Positions 28,199 through 37,988 of a stretch of 64,000 nucleotides of DNA are shown here, piece by piece. Origin of the DNA: Sorex araneus (lineage: Eukaryota; Chordata; Mammalia; Eulipotyphla; Soricidae); contig NC_073302.1 in NCBI RefSeq assembly GCF_027595985.1, positions 171,480,034-171,544,033 on the forward strand, written 5' to 3'. Under the pieces are notes generated by a model, which searched no databases, was not told where the DNA came from, and saw only the letters and a program-made list of their open reading frames with translations. Made by a program: the position numbers and the translations under genes. Within the stretch, counting starts at the first letter, position 1, and the number at the start of each line of letters is the position of its first letter.

Positions 28199-31048
28199 CC
28201 ATTCTCCCCCCCAACTCCCATCCCCAGGTGTTGTGGAGCACAAGGTTTGCACACTTGGTTGTGGTGTGATACAATGATCTCTGTATGGGGGTTGGGGTGG
28301 GGGGCTGGGCATCCAGCTGTGACCTCACTTTTGCAAGACAGACATTCTACCACCAGCCAACCCTGGCCCCAGCTGGAGAGTTTGTTATCTGGGTCACAGC
28401 CTGAAGTGACTCCTGGCAGTACTCGGGGACCATATGTGGCACCAAGGATCAACCCCAGGCCAGCTGCATGGAAAGCAAGTGCCAGACTCACTGTACTGTC
28501 TCTCCAGTCCCAGGCTTGAGAACTTAACCTGGCATTCCAGCACAGGATTTCTGATTTAACATGGAGAATCGCTGAAACTATGAGTGATGGAGGCTTAGCA
28601 GAGGCGTAAACTCATATATGAACGAAGTTTTAGATATGAGGAAACTTGGTTTAAATTTTCAGAGTCTAACACAGAAAAGAGAAATTGTTAAAAATAAACC
28701 AAAACATTCTAAGCTAAAATGCAAATCCACATAAGTTTTCTTTTCTGCAGCGCTTTATCACATGATATCCTTTATAGGAAAGATCTGAAAATAAACTGGA
28801 ACAAAAATTACTGCAACTTTCAAGCAAATTAGAGAATCTCATTAACCTACAGAAACAGGAAGCTGAACTAAACTCCATAAGAAAAATAGAAAATAAACTG
28901 TACAAAAAGATGAACCTACTGGAAAAACTCATCTGGGGTGAATTAGAGAAAATGCAGAGTGAATATCAAACAGGTGAGCAGATACTTTTGCTTAAGACCA
29001 TCAGTCCTTTCCTATTTAATTCCCTAATTTTTTCTTTGCACTAATGTCCAGGAATCCATCCTGTCATTAGTCGCATCATTCTGTATTTAATTTCTAAATA
29101 TCCCAGAAAACACTAGAAAGCAGGTAAGTAAAGTCATGTTCTTCATTTCATGTGGGAGGTCAGCCAGATAGTGCTCTGTGAGATTTTCATGTACTGTAAG
29201 ATAGAATCACAGAATTGTGTTAGACTCGGAAAGTCCTCAGTGATCACTGAGACCTGACTGGTGGGTATCTTATCGAATTTGAGGCCAAAATCAAATGCCC
29301 CTGTCACTGAACTGCAGATAATGAGGCTGCACAGATGTCAGGCTGGATGTCTGACCTTTGGAAATGAGAAATGAATTCATGGAGTTCAGTATAATGCCTG
29401 TTTTTCTTCTTAAGAAGGCCATTGGCAGTGGTGTCAAGCTGGGCTGACATCAAAGGGGATTAATTTGAAAAGCACATCTAATTTGTCAAAGGGAAAAGGT
29501 GGGTAGGTGCTCCGGAGCCAGCGACCATCTGCCTCCAGTCTCTGTTCTGAGAAGCTTCCTACAATCGAGAAGGTCCCAGTTCATATTTTGCCCTCTAATT
29601 CTCCGAAAAAATTCATCTCAGTTCTACCAAATTTCAGTCCTATATGAACATGTTTTGGAAAACATTATAGTTTCCTTTCTGCAAAATATTTCTAGCCTAC
29701 AACTCAGTTTTGCTGCCTGAGAATCTGACCCTCACTAGCCCCACTCCCAACTCCTATTAACGCATCAAAATAACGTTGTCGGCCAAAAACCATGTGCCAA
29801 ACCTAATTGATCCTTCTTTAGAGTTAACTGCCAGATATTTCATTGTAGCCATTCCATTAGTACAACCCCAGGATGACCTGAAGGTCATATTTGCTGTCTA
29901 CAGGTTTCTACATGCATTTCACGAAGTGGGAGTTCAGCCAGCTAGTAACTTTCTCCTTTGCACCCTTGATAAAAATGAGTAGAGAAAGGAGGCTTGTGAA
30001 TAAAATTTCACTTATGACCTAAGAAGCTCAAAGTCAGGCTGCTCTGTTGCAAGTATGATGGGGTGGGGTGAGGGTGAGGAGCAGATAGGGAGCACTCTTT
30101 AGTCTTTAGACAAGTTTCAAAGCTCATCTAGGATTTTACTTTCAGTTTTAATAAATATTTATTTGTTTGATTGTTTTTGCTTGGGGGGAAACTCCCAGAG
30201 ATGCTTAAGGTTTACTCCTATCTCTGCATGCAGAGATGTTTCATGGGGCTCAGAGGGTTATATGGGGTGCTGGAGATCAAACCCAGGTTGGCCAGGTACA
30301 AGGCAAGTGCTCTACCCAGCGTACTATTGCTCCAACCCCAGTAATAAAAAATTTTTAAAGGAGATGATCCAAATTTCTGGTCAAAATATTAAGAAGAAAA
30401 TATATTAACTTTCTCTCTTGAAATAAAGAATTATTTCATTATGCAACATTTCAGGGGGGACATGGAAGAAGCGATAGTACAGGGGGTAGGGCGTTTGCCT
30501 TGCACATGGCCAACCCGGGTTTGATTCCTCTGTCCTTCTTGGAGAGCCCGGCAAGCTACCGAGAGTATCTCGCCCACACAGCAGAGCCTGGCAAGCTATC
30601 TGTGGCATATTCGACATGCCAAGAATAGTAACAACAAGTCTCACAATGGAGATGTTACTAGTGCCTGCTTGAGCAAATGGATGAACAACTAGGACAGTGC
30701 TTTCTTCTTTTCACAATGAAGCCAGATAAAAGTTGAAACACTGTTGCTAATAAATGTATCATCATGTCATATAAAAAAAAGAATGATTATATATTTCTAA
30801 ACTTGATCTTAATGCATTTAATGTGCTTTAAATTAAATGACAACTATTGCAGCACTACTGATCAGGAACTTTAAAAAAATGCTTTAAGAATTTCTCTTTT
30901 ATATCCTCTTCTAGGATTTAAATCAATTCATGACTCTCTCGGCTCCCTTCAACAAATACAGAAAACAAAAATGGATTTAGAGAAACATAAAGTTCAGAAA
31001 GACATAAGGAAGTTACAGCGCAAGATAGGAGAACTCCATGATATTTAA
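16699..31048 (+). CDS. FAM81B: FAM81B, 3' half of the gene (five coding exons, spliced)
   Basis: Family with sequence similarity 81 member B, a coiled-coil protein without known enzymatic activity. Five exons join as 16699-16828, 18213-18319, 27497-27632, 28778-28973 and 30915-31048. Each has an AG acceptor and a GT donor, phases agree at all four junctions, and the joined frame has no stop until TAA at 31046-31048. The product is about 233 residues against roughly 450 in the human protein, so this is the C-terminal half; the rest must lie before base 1. The sequence is rich in Glu, Lys, Gln and Leu with heptad spacing and has no signal peptide or membrane segment, as expected of an extended coiled coil. 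I recognise the family from stretches such as KLSGDIHF, HEMNLLELKFNALSNN and LLQLSSKLEN. The neighbouring convergent SKIC3 gene gives the same order as human. Its cellular role is not established. Confidence 0.9.
16837..16905 (+). repeat. (CA)n-(TA)n-(CA)n microsatellite next to a splice donor
   Basis: About 16 CA units, then a TA-rich stretch, then another CA run. The tract begins about eight bases after the donor of FAM81B exon a. Confidence 0.95.
16921..17052 (+). mobile_element. SINE, type A, 5' truncated
   Basis: 'taacccgggttcaatccctggcattcca' to 'aggagtaacccctgagcacagctgggtgtggccc' plus an A-rich tail. Head missing. Confidence 0.65.
17062..17215 (-). mobile_element. Old SINE, minus strand
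   Basis: 'gatgctcaggcctgattattcagggccacca' and 'gccaggaatggaacctgggggctcatgtgc' are reversed SINE motifs, strongly diverged. Confidence 0.45.
18213..18319 (+). CDS. FAM81B: FAM81B coding exon b
   Basis: Flanked by the acceptor 'gtgtgttcaacag' and donor 'gtaagtga'. It is 107 nt: 35 codons from phase 0, ending with two bases of a Lys codon completed by the next exon. It encodes VLHLLGKIESSHSEQTSNLK and then a helical stretch ending HEMNLLELK. The last 44 bases and the following intron start recur as a partial copy at 15413-15516, upstream of exon a. Confidence 0.9.
19708..19800 (+). mobile_element. SINE fragment
   Basis: 'agcctggagagatagctcaaaagtagaacg' and 'atttaatacccagcatcgcac', a SINE head with its 3' body lost. 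Confidence 0.45.
19897..20050 (+). mobile_element. SINE, type A, internally shortened
   Basis: 'ccaaacagatagtacagcaggcagggtgc', 'ggctcaatccccagcaccc' and 'gagtgatccctgagcacagagctgggagtg'. Part of the box B side is deleted. Confidence 0.6.
20266..20322 (+). repeat. (CA)n microsatellite
   Basis: Imperfect CA run with a few GA interruptions. Confidence 0.9.
20511..21303 (+). mobile_element. Solo LTR of a second family (TGATGT…ACATCA)
   Basis: Begins TGATGTCGGTGGGCCC and ends CTGCCTACATCA. The same 0.8-kb sequence occurs at 37989-38781 and, reversed, at 41495-42713. The palindromic ends TGATGT/ACATCA are kept in all three. I found no clear target duplication for this copy. No viral gene is attached. 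Confidence 0.7.
21651..22358 (-). mobile_element. L1 derivative: GC-rich 5' segment joined directly to an L1 3' UTR
   Basis: Perfect 13-bp duplications CAGAGTCTAACTT (21638-21650 and 22359-22371) bound one insertion. On the minus strand its first ~330 bases are GC-rich, contain GGCGGCCGCCATTTTC, TGACGCCA, CATCCGGC and TATTTAAG, and carry a ~40-bp direct repeat. The rest is an L1 3' UTR ending in an A tail. No ORF1 or ORF2 lies between. The 5' segment resembles an L1 promoter, but that is an inference. Confidence 0.75.
22884..22935 (+). mobile_element. SINE 3' fragment
   Basis: 'gccaggagtaagccctgagcatggccaggagtgatcccc' is the SINE 3' body only. Confidence 0.45.
23335..23507 (-). mobile_element. 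SINE, type A, minus strand
   Basis: 'ttatgccacatacagcagtgttcagggcttattcctggc', 'ggatcgaacccagatctgcc' and 'tgctgtatctctagactc'. Confidence 0.75.
23655..23880 (+). mobile_element. L1 3' UTR tail
   Basis: G-rich tract, 'actggggatattggtggtgggaaatatacactggtgg', 'gcatgattgaaacctaatcatgaacagc' and a terminal A run. Confidence 0.75.
24311..24478 (+). mobile_element. SINE, type A
   Basis: 'ggggctaaagcagtaggtagggcgcttgcc', 'ggattcaatccccagcatccca' and an A-rich tail with CAACA units. Confidence 0.8.
24745..24912 (+). mobile_element. SINE, type A
   Basis: 'aacaatagtactgtggttagggcatttgc', 'ggtttgatccccagcacccca' and 'taagccctgagcactgccaggtgtggccc'. Confidence 0.75.
24998..25039 (+). repeat. (CA)n microsatellite
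   Basis: About 21 uninterrupted CA units. Confidence 0.95.
25135..25224 (-). mobile_element. L1 3' UTR end, minus strand
   Basis: 'cacagttacaaagttgttcacgattcggtttcag' and 'atgttccaacacccatct' are the reversed L1 tail. It leads straight into the TC array. Confidence 0.6.
25225..25390 (+). repeat. (TC)n array, broken up by CCC and GC interruptions
   Basis: Long TC microsatellite. A solo LTR has inserted at its right edge, and the remaining TC-rich sequence continues at 26568-26606. Confidence 0.9.
25391..26567 (-). mobile_element. Solo LTR of the 7.5-kb provirus family, minus strand
   Basis: Starts 'tgtgtaaaaat' and ends 'gatatccaaca' on the plus strand, matching the 3' LTR at 7539-8820 throughout. 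A 6-bp duplication TCTCTC flanks it (25385-25390, 26568-26573), though the site is itself TC-rich. No internal retroviral sequence is present. Confidence 0.8.
26937..26960 (+). repeat. (TA)n microsatellite
   Basis: Short TA run in FAM81B intron b-c. Confidence 0.85.
27497..27632 (+). CDS. FAM81B: FAM81B coding exon c
   Basis: The acceptor is the pyrimidine-rich 'ccttttctccctttag' and the donor is 'gtaagg'. The exon is 136 nt, one base finishing the split Lys codon and then 45 codons, ending in phase 0. It encodes FNALSNNVYEELENQEKW, continuing to a C-terminal LLHEQL. Charged heptads continue the coiled coil. The intron before it is about 9.2 kb and holds an LTR, a solo LTR of a second family and the 708-bp L1 derivative. 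Confidence 0.9.
27883..28020 (+). mobile_element. SINE, type A, internally shortened
   Basis: 'gggactggagagagagtgcataggctggggcacttgcc', 'ggttcgatccctggtacca' and a C/A tail. Confidence 0.7.
28143..28196 (+). repeat. (CA)n microsatellite
   Basis: About 25 CA units in FAM81B intron c-d. Confidence 0.95.
28362..28512 (-). mobile_element. SINE, type A, minus strand
   Basis: 'gtcacagcctgaagtgactcctggcagtactcgggg', 'aggatcaaccccaggccagc' and 'ctgtactgtctctccagtccc'. Confidence 0.65.
28778..28973 (+). CDS. FAM81B: FAM81B coding exon d
   Basis: The longest exon here, 196 nt, from the acceptor 'gatatcctttatag' to the donor 'gtgagc'. It encodes ERSENKLEQKLLQLSSK and then LENL…, ending with SEYQT plus the first base of a Gly codon. 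A stronger-looking acceptor ('aagttttcttttctgcag') lies 27 nt upstream, but the extra sequence would add in-frame TGA and TAG codons, so 28778 is taken as the true start. Leu-rich heptads dominate. Confidence 0.88.
30168..30342 (-). mobile_element. SINE, type A, minus strand
   Basis: 'agagatgcttaaggtttactcctatctctgc', 'gagatcaaacccaggttggccaggtacaagg' and 'tactattgctccaacccc'. Confidence 0.7.
30462..30704 (+). mobile_element. SINE, type B
   Basis: Head 'gatagtacagggggtagggcgtttgcc', then 'ggagagcccggcaagctaccgagagtatc' and 'caacaagtctcacaatggagatgttac'. Confidence 0.85.
30915..31048 (+). CDS. FAM81B: FAM81B terminal coding exon with stop
   Basis: Begins after 'tatcctcttctag', completes the split Gly codon, and encodes FKSIHDSLGSLQQIQK, then a Lys-rich tail ending RKIGELHDI and TAA. 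The length of 134 nt fits the phase left by exon d. The tail is a basic/acidic alternating helix typical of the end of FAM81 proteins. Confidence 0.9.
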
Positions 31049-31228
31049 ACACTCCAGCATTTTCCCCACCAGCCTATGCAGTATGATTTGTTGGGGAAAG
31101 TCGAGAAGAAGAAAGCAAATACCTCCATGATGGTGACTGTTTCCGGTGCCTCTTCGTATCTTACCAGCTTTTAAGGAGATGACAATACCTTATTAGAAAA
31201 TCTAATAAATTTATGAAACTTTGTTTTG
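31049..31228 (+). other. FAM81B: FAM81B 3' untranslated region (approximate end)
   Basis: Unique sequence follows the stop codon, leading to AATAAA at 31204-31209 and then the T/G-rich 'ttgttttgtgttcc'. Cleavage is expected roughly 15-25 bases after the hexamer. The 3' end is an inference from these signals. Confidence 0.6.
31204..31209 (+). promoter_or_regulatory. FAM81B polyadenylation signal AATAAA
   Basis: Canonical AATAAA 156 bases after the FAM81B stop codon, followed within 20 bases by a GT-rich downstream element. It is the first good signal after the terminal exon. Confidence 0.7.
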
Positions 31229-31533
31229 TGTTCCTTAATTTACATGAAAAAAACACTATCACCTAAGTCAAAATAGTTCTTGATTACCCGGGAATGGCTG
31301 TAAGTATATAGCCAGTGGGTTATCAACATGCCATTTCTGATACTGAGGGTTGGGGGAGATTTTTGGCTTTCAGGTTCTGCAATTTAACCTAGTCTCTCAC
31401 ATATTCAGACTCTAACATTTTTCTAACAATCCTGCCACTTATTGCAAGTCAAACTTAGGCATTTTAAAAATGACTTATACTCAATCTCAGAGTTATGAGC
31501 AAGCAAGAGCTCATCACGCAAAATAAGAAAATA

Positions 31534-31692
31534 GAGGGCAGAGAGATAGTATAGTATAGGGCACTGGCCTCTGCCTTGCACTTGGCCATCTGGGTTTGAA
31601 CCCAGACCCACCCACGTAGCACTGCCAGGAGTGGGCTCTAAGTACAGAGCAAAGAGTAAGTCCTGAGCACTACCAGACCCACACCCACTTAC
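31534..31692 (+). mobile_element. SINE, type A
   Basis: 'agggcagagagatagtatagtatagggcac', 'gggtttgaacccagaccca' and 'agtaagtcctgagcactaccagaccca'. Confidence 0.65.
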
Positions 31693-31693
31693 T

Positions 31694-31696
<3 letters not shown>

Positions 31697-31727
<31 letters not shown>
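31697..31727 (+). repeat. (CA)n microsatellite
   Basis: About 15 CA units in the SINE tail. Confidence 0.9.
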
Positions 31728-31729
<2 letters not shown>

Positions 31730-32024
31730 CACCGGCCCTCCATACACATTCAGTATAACTAGGTGCTCAATACAGAAACACTTCAAAAATCCAATTAAAT
31801 GCCTATAAAAATAAAATATTTGCAACTTTTGTAGATAGAAATGTGAAACACAGAGCCTGGTATCAAGCAGTAGAGATTTTTTAAAAAATTAACATCATGT
31901 CAGGCCTTATGAGCAGGAGCAAGTGCTGCTTTTTGTAGATTCTAGCTGAGGTGTTTATAAGCCTGGGTACCCCCAATGCATACTTAAGCTCCTTTCTTGC
32001 TTTAGGGAAGAATGACAATATCTT

Positions 32025-32120
32025 CATCCTTCCCCACATTGCTCCTCAGTGTCAGGAATAGAACCCAGAGCCTCACATATGCAAGGCAAGGGCTGTACCA
32101 CTGGCCATGCCCCGGGCTCT
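32025..32120 (-). mobile_element. SINE fragment, minus strand
   Basis: 'gctcctcagtgtcaggaatagaacccagagcctca…gcaaggcaagggctgtaccactggcc' is the reversed box B side of a SINE. Confidence 0.45.
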
Positions 32121-32884
32121 TACTTGCTTCTACAATAAAGAATGAACTTACCTTTCAAATAATTCACTATTTCCCAGCTATCAATTTTTAGCTGTATGAA
32201 AAATCTTCATTTACTTTTTACCAATTTACCTATAACATTATTGATGCAACATCAAATTCAAAGGATTTTTTTCAAAGCAGAATTTACAAGTCTAAAACAC
32301 GATCCCCTGGCCAGAGGTGGGGTCAGCAGCAGGGCATGCACTCACCCTGGAGAAGCCAGACTTCATTTGGCGCCCAAACCAGAGGCAAGTCTACCTGCAG
32401 TCACTATTGCAAATCATCCCAAATAACTCTTACAAGTGTTGTAACAGGAGTTTGCTTAAGCAAGCACATTGAGACAATCTTGGGCTGGGAAAAATAAACC
32501 AGTTGATCAGACAGATGGGTCTAGGCTAGGTAAGTACCTGAAAACTTAGACCAAGCGCAGGGGTCCAAGAGCCTGTTTTTATAGGGCATTATTGCAAACT
32601 TCATTGCTTTGCTTCATGCTCAAGCAATGTGGAGGCACACACATATGGTGGCATTTCATCATTTTATTAGGAAACAGTTTCCTAAAAACCAACATTTTCT
32701 TAGCTTGGAACAGGGAAGTTTATCCTAAGTGAAAATAGGGTGGGCATCTTTTGAAACTTTCCCCCTATAAATAAAATCATCTCATAGTACTTGCTATAAA
32801 TCAGATATAAAATCAAAAGTACTTATAATTTTCCATCATAGCACAAGTAACTAATAATTAAAAATTATTATATAAATTACTCAT

Positions 32885-33048
32885 TATTTTATTTGGCATT
32901 AGGGCCATACCTCTTAAGGGTTACTTCTGATTTTGTGCCCAGGGATCATTCCTGGAAGTACTCAAGGGGTCCATATGCCCTTCTGGGGATTGACCCATAT
33001 ATGCAAGGTAGGCACCTTTACCCTTATACTATTTTTCCAACCTCTGTG
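32885..33048 (-). mobile_element. SINE, type A, minus strand
   Basis: 'agggccatacctcttaagggttacttctga', 'gggatcattcctggaagtactcaaggggtccatatg' and a diverged head. Confidence 0.6.
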
Positions 33049-33172
33049 CTTTTTAAAGGATAATCAAGATATGCAGGCAAGTCACAAAAGAATACAATGA
33101 ATATATGAATATATATATATATCCTCTAATGAAGAAATACAATTGAAAAGGAAACCTCAATTACTATTCTTA

Positions 33173-33411
33173 TCATTGTATCACTGTATCACTGTCATCC
33201 CATTGTTTATCAATTTGCCCGAGCGGGCACCAGTAATGTCTCCATTGTGAGACTTGTTGTTATTGTTTTTGGCATATCAAACATACCACGTACAGCTTGC
33301 CAGACTCTGCCATGTGGGTGGGATACTCTCAGTAGCTTGCCAGGCTCTCCAAGAGGGGTGAAGGCATTGAACCCGGTTGGCCTACCCACTGTGCTATTGG
33401 ATTGCCAAGGT
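33173..33411 (-). mobile_element. SINE, type B, minus strand
   Basis: 'cactgtatcactgtcatcccattgttt', 'gtctccattgtgagacttgttgttattgtttttggcatat' and 'agcttgccaggctctccaagagggg'. Confidence 0.8.
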
Positions 33412-33885
33412 ATAAAGAAGTGTGTTCATTCATACATTACTAGGGGCCTACTAACAACATCAATTTAGAGGGTGATTTAAAAACTGCTATTAAAATTTTT
33501 AACATTATATATCCTTTGACCATGGAATCCTATTGAAAATTTGTATTAAAAAAATACAAAAAATTCCCAAAGTTTGAAAGCATATATGAACAAAGATGCT
33601 CATTACAGCACAATTTGTTATAGCAAAATGACCTAAAACAGCTATAAAAAATTCACTGACTAGATTAACATAACCAGACATTAAAAAATACAACATATCC
33701 CTTTAAAAAATTAATATAGGTGAAAAAACAAGTAGTAAAGAAATATTAATATTATTCAGTTTTGCAAAAAATAAACAGTATGCATATTTTGTATCCTAAA
33801 AAATAACAATTTATAACAGGTTAATACTTTTCCATATGTATTAATGCCTTTATATTTTTACAATAAATTGTGTTGCTTTTAACTA

Positions 33886-34152
33886 TCACTGTATCACTGT
33901 ATCACTGTCATCCCATTGTTCATAAATTTGCTCAAGCGGGCGCCAATAACTATGTCTCCATTCGTCCCAGCTCTGAGATTTTAGCAGCCTCTCCTTGTCT
34001 TTCCCAACAATTGGAGGCTCTTCCAGGGTCAAGGGAATGAGACCTGTTATTGTTACTGTATTTGGCATATCGAATACACCACGGGGAGCCTGCCAGGCTC
34101 TTCTGTGTGGGTGGGATACTCTCGTTAGCTTGCCGGGCTCTCGGAGAGGGAC
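33886..34152 (-). mobile_element. SINE, type B variant with a type C segment, minus strand
   Basis: A type B body interrupted by 'ctccattcgtcccagctctgagattttagcagcctctccttg', the reverse of a segment found in the type C retroposons. It links the two families. Confidence 0.7.
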
Positions 34153-34446
34153 GGAGAATGTATGTCAGAGAATACAATTAAGACATTTTAACAAAACATA
34201 TATTTCTAAGTGAAAAAAATAACTTCATAATGAACCAAATAAGTGCTTGTAGGAAGGGTTAAATGAGGGATTCACACACACCAGAGATGAAGTGTTCTCA
34301 TTTGTAGTTTAAACACTATAAAAACAGAAAGGATCTATAGTAAATGGGAGGAAAAATTATACTTTTGCAATTTTTTTCCTTTACAAACCAAAATGCTCTA
34401 ATTCTAGTTCAAATAATAGTGTAAATAAAGCCAATCTTTTTTTTTT

Positions 34447-34536
34447 AATGTAGGAGTGCTGCTATTTATTTAGCTATTGATTAAGCTGATTGATTGGGCA
34501 TGAACTCCACATTACTTTTAAAAAAATTTTAATTGG
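34447..34536 (-). repeat. Copy 1 of an 85-bp inverted repeat pair
   Basis: From 'taatgtaggagtgctgc' through 'gcatgaactccacattac' to a run of A/T. Its reverse complement, slightly diverged, lies at 45262-45345, about 10.8 kb away. Confidence 0.65.
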
Positions 34537-34616
34537 ATATCGATGAGATAATCCATTAAATAGAAAAGCCAAACTTTTTTTCCACAACAAATGTATCTTT
34601 TGGTGTTATTAGGGTT

Positions 34617-34665
34617 ATTATTAATAATAATAATGATAATGATAATCATCATCATCATCATCTAC
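34617..34665 (+). repeat. (AAT/GAT/CAT)n low-complexity tract
   Basis: Trinucleotide run 'aataataataatgataatgataatcatcatcatc'. Confidence 0.85.
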
Positions 34666-35256
34666 CAAGGGACAAGTAGATAATTCAAGGGGTAGGAGGT
34701 CAAAAATTTTCTGCCAGTGTTCTTTTGCTCAATATCCCAAGTTGTGGTATTCACAGGTTTGAAAAGACTCTAGAGGGCCTGAGAATTGTGCTAGTGAGAA
34801 GGTTGACCTTCTGCCTTTGTTGAATCTATAGCGTATTCAGTTTTGATTTGTATTGATGTTTTGTTCTGACGAGTTGGCAAATTGGCCTGTAGAAATATTC
34901 CTGGAAACCACTGATAACTCAGGAAAGTAACAACTTAACTTCAGATAGAAGCAACTAAACAACACAAACATATCCTCAAACCCAAATACTGTTCTAACTC
35001 AGCTTCTCTCTAACTGTAGTGGAGAAGCCCACAGCTACTTCGGGCTCAGCATGAGTGGAAAGGGACAGTTATTGCAATCAATGATTTTACTATAATTAAA
35101 ATGCCTTCTGCAAATTTTCCAGTGACCTTGTAAACATGTTGCTATGAGGAATCTAAAACTCCAGAGCTGCCATTTTACAATACATTTACCTCTGTTCATT
35201 GGATACCCAACTCCTTAGCAGTTTATAATGCCATTATTCCACAACAAATACAAGAA

Positions 35257-35435
35257 CTGGGCTGGAGGCTGGGGGCTGGGGGTGGGGGAAGAGTACAGGA
35301 GGTAACATGTTTGCCTTGAATGCAGCAGACCCGATTCAAACCCTGGCACTGCAGATGGTCCCGAGTTCCTGCTGGGAGCAGCCCCTGAACACCACTGGTT
35401 GTACTTCCTGCCACACCTCTACACACACATAAAGG
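35257..35435 (+). mobile_element. Diverged SINE, type A
   Basis: 'ggctgggggtgggggaagagtacaggaggtaacatgtttgcc', 'gattcaaaccctggcactgcag' and 'gcccctgaacaccactggttgtac'. Confidence 0.5.
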
Positions 35436-36014
35436 GGAAAGAAAGTAATGGTAAACAATCCCCTGAGAGAAACTCCATGCACGTGACCCTTTAGCAATCA
35501 ATCAATAAACCAATATGTTTTATTACCAAAAATGTCCAAGGAAGAAGGCCATACATCTGCAAATACAGGAGAATGTCTGAACATCACAGAATCGTGATGC
35601 AATACAGATCTCTTAGACTCGAGGCATACGTTAACCATCTCAAGCTGACTTCACTGAGGCACAAATGCCGTCTATGTAGATGTGGACGAGGCAATCATCT
35701 CACTACCTCCCAACATTTTCTGAGGTCAAAATTTGCTTTTAGGGAAGAAATCAAATAAAATTCTTTAATGAAGTCCAAATGATAATATTTAAAAATTTTT
35801 GGCCCCTCCATGAAGATATTTATACATGTGATACGTGCTATAAAGAAAAGAAGTGAGTGGCAGGGTTAGCTGTGTATCATAAATATCCTTTCTTATAGCA
35901 TCCAAAGTCACAAACTGAGAACACAGAAAAATAAGTCAAATGTCTCTGCTGACAAGTGCTAAGGAGTCTTGAGGCCTAAAAAACCTAAATTAAAATACAG
36001 TGACCAGTCACTGT

Positions 36015-36183
36015 GGGACTAGGAGTATGCTCTTATCTCTGGAGACTGTGGGGGTAGGATGGAGGGTACTGCTGGTGGTTCCTAGAATGGCCCTGGCTGG
36101 CTGTGCTTGGGGACCATTTGTGAAAACTGGAGTTGCTGGGATGCAAAGCAAGCACCTTACCCCTTGTACTATCTTTCTGGTCC
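36015..36183 (-). mobile_element. Old SINE, minus strand
   Basis: 'gctgtgcttggggaccatttgtgaaaactggagttgctggg' and 'gcaagcaccttaccccttgtactatctttctggtccc' are reversed SINE motifs. Confidence 0.5.
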
Positions 36184-37339
36184 CTGCAATCTTTGTATCT
36201 TCCCCTTAAGATGAGATAATACTTACCCTGCTGGTTACCAGAAGAATTACCAAACATTTAGTGAGCTATTATTGGGTATCAGAGACTGTTCTAAGCACTT
36301 TATCTGGATTAACTCATGTTACCCTGCAAGCACACCTATTCCTGATGCACACCAAAAATAAATGTGAGGCTATACCACTAGGATGAAGCAGAGATAGTAT
36401 GTGGACTCATCACCCCAGAGAACTGCCTTAATCATACAACTCTATCATTTCTCTAAATACATCTAGACCATCTAATGAAGTGTTTTTATATATACATGGA
36501 AGGTAGGTATTATACTCGATAAATGATGTTAATTAATAATAACTAAGAGCTTTTGTTTTTGCTGGCACAGGCAAGAGCCACGGTACTCTTATCCAACTCT
36601 GATTCAGATTAGTATCTAAAAATACTTCCTTTCCAAAAGGTCCATCCACAACATAGAAGAAGAAAGACCTTGACTTGCAATAATTCTAGCAATGGTCCAA
36701 AATAGAAAGAAGTGCAAGATATAGATTTCTCCTGGAACAAAATGCTAATGAAGAAGTCATCCTCCTCTTTAGAAGCATTGTTTTCCATGTTCTCTGGGGA
36801 CAGACTCACAGCGCAGAAGCATTACAGCCATTGACTGATGTCAGTGTTCAGTGGTACTGATTTCCTCTACTAATCCTGATCAAAAGAAAACACAAGAGCT
36901 ATTTCTGCCGGGTCAGAGTCAGTAGCCAACTTCCCAATGTTTTTTCAAAACAAGTATTATGTTTAGAAGGGAAATATTTAGGAACACATCACCAGAGCCT
37001 GGTCCAAACGGAGCTCTATAAATGCTGGTGAAACAACCAACCCATCTGAATAACCCATCAGACTCCTCCAAGGACATTAGTCTTTAAGAGGTAAGGTAGC
37101 ACTAAGCACTTAACACACTGGTAAGAATTCACATTGACTCCTAATCTTCAAAAAGAAATGGGAAGGGAAGAAAGGGGTGGACACACATCCAGGAGCTTTT
37201 TAACTGCCTCCTTTGCAAAGATTAGCTGATAACAAAGAACAGGGCCTGAAAATGGGAAGGTGGCAAGAGTCTGAAGCATGAGAGGGTCAAAAGAAAGGTA
37301 AAGAACTCAGGGAAGAGCGGTGATAAAAGTCAAGAAGAG

Positions 37340-37492
37340 TCAGGGAGACGTTGCAAGGCTGGCCAGCAGGCTTTGCATGTAGGAGTCCTGGTCTCCAGCC
37401 TATGCCACCTCCCGTCCCCCCCACACACACACTGCACACTGGCAGGAGGGCTGCTCAGCACTGCCAGGTGTGGCCAAAAGTTAATAAATTCA
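37340..37492 (+). mobile_element. Diverged SINE, type A
   Basis: 'gagacgttgcaaggctggccagcaggctttgcatgtagg' and 'ggctgctcagcactgccaggtgtggcc', with most of the box B region altered. Confidence 0.4.
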
Positions 37493-37899
37493 AAAGACAG
37501 AAAAACCAAGAACTGACACTCTGATTGTGCTAAGGATCAGCTGAAACAGTGAAATCACATTGACATCATTTTACAGTGAGTTCAAAAATCTAACAAGGGT
37601 ATACTTTATTACATGGATTTAAATTTGCAGATAAACCTGAAAAATTAACTTGCCAAGTTAGACCTTTGGAGCAGGTTTCTTTCCTTCCAAGGGTCTTTCT
37701 AGAATTCACTTTGTGGCACTGTTACACGGTTAACAGCTTTTTTTTTTGTCTGTGTGCAATAAAAATAGATGAGCTGCCAAAAGATATGTTCCAAGGAAAA
37801 ATTTACTGGGGCTATATTATCAAACACAAGGGAAACAGTGTAACCCCTAAAGGGAGCAATAACATGGTTATTGTTTTCACTTTTAAAAGTGAAGAATCT

Positions 37900-37988
37900 G
37901 GGGCTGGAGAGGTAGTGCAGCAGGGAGGGGGTTTTACCTTGCATGCAGCCAACTAAGGTTCAGTTCTCAAAACCTCATATGGTCCCCC
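37900..37988 (+). mobile_element. SINE, type A, left part (split by a solo LTR)
   Basis: 'ggggctggagaggtagtgcagcagggaggg' to 'ctcatatggtccccc', where the LTR starts. The body continues at 38782. Confidence 0.75.

Larger units (their letters stand above)
27633..28777 (+). other. FAM81B: FAM81B intron c-d
   Basis: 1.1-kb intron with two SINEs and a CA array. The remainder (28515-28777) is unique and AT-rich and contains the decoy acceptor at 28750. Confidence 0.6.
28974..30914 (+). other. FAM81B: FAM81B intron d-e
   Basis: Contains two SINEs near 30.2-30.7 kb. The stretch 28974-30165 looks unique, with no coding potential recognised. Confidence 0.6.

Noticed and set aside
28025..28491. Open frames with long CVCVCV stretches
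   Set aside because: They come from the CA microsatellite, and the flanks are SINE sequence.
28751..28777. Extending FAM81B exon d to the stronger upstream acceptor
   Set aside because: The added sequence contains stop codons in the reading frame and removes agreement with the family sequence.
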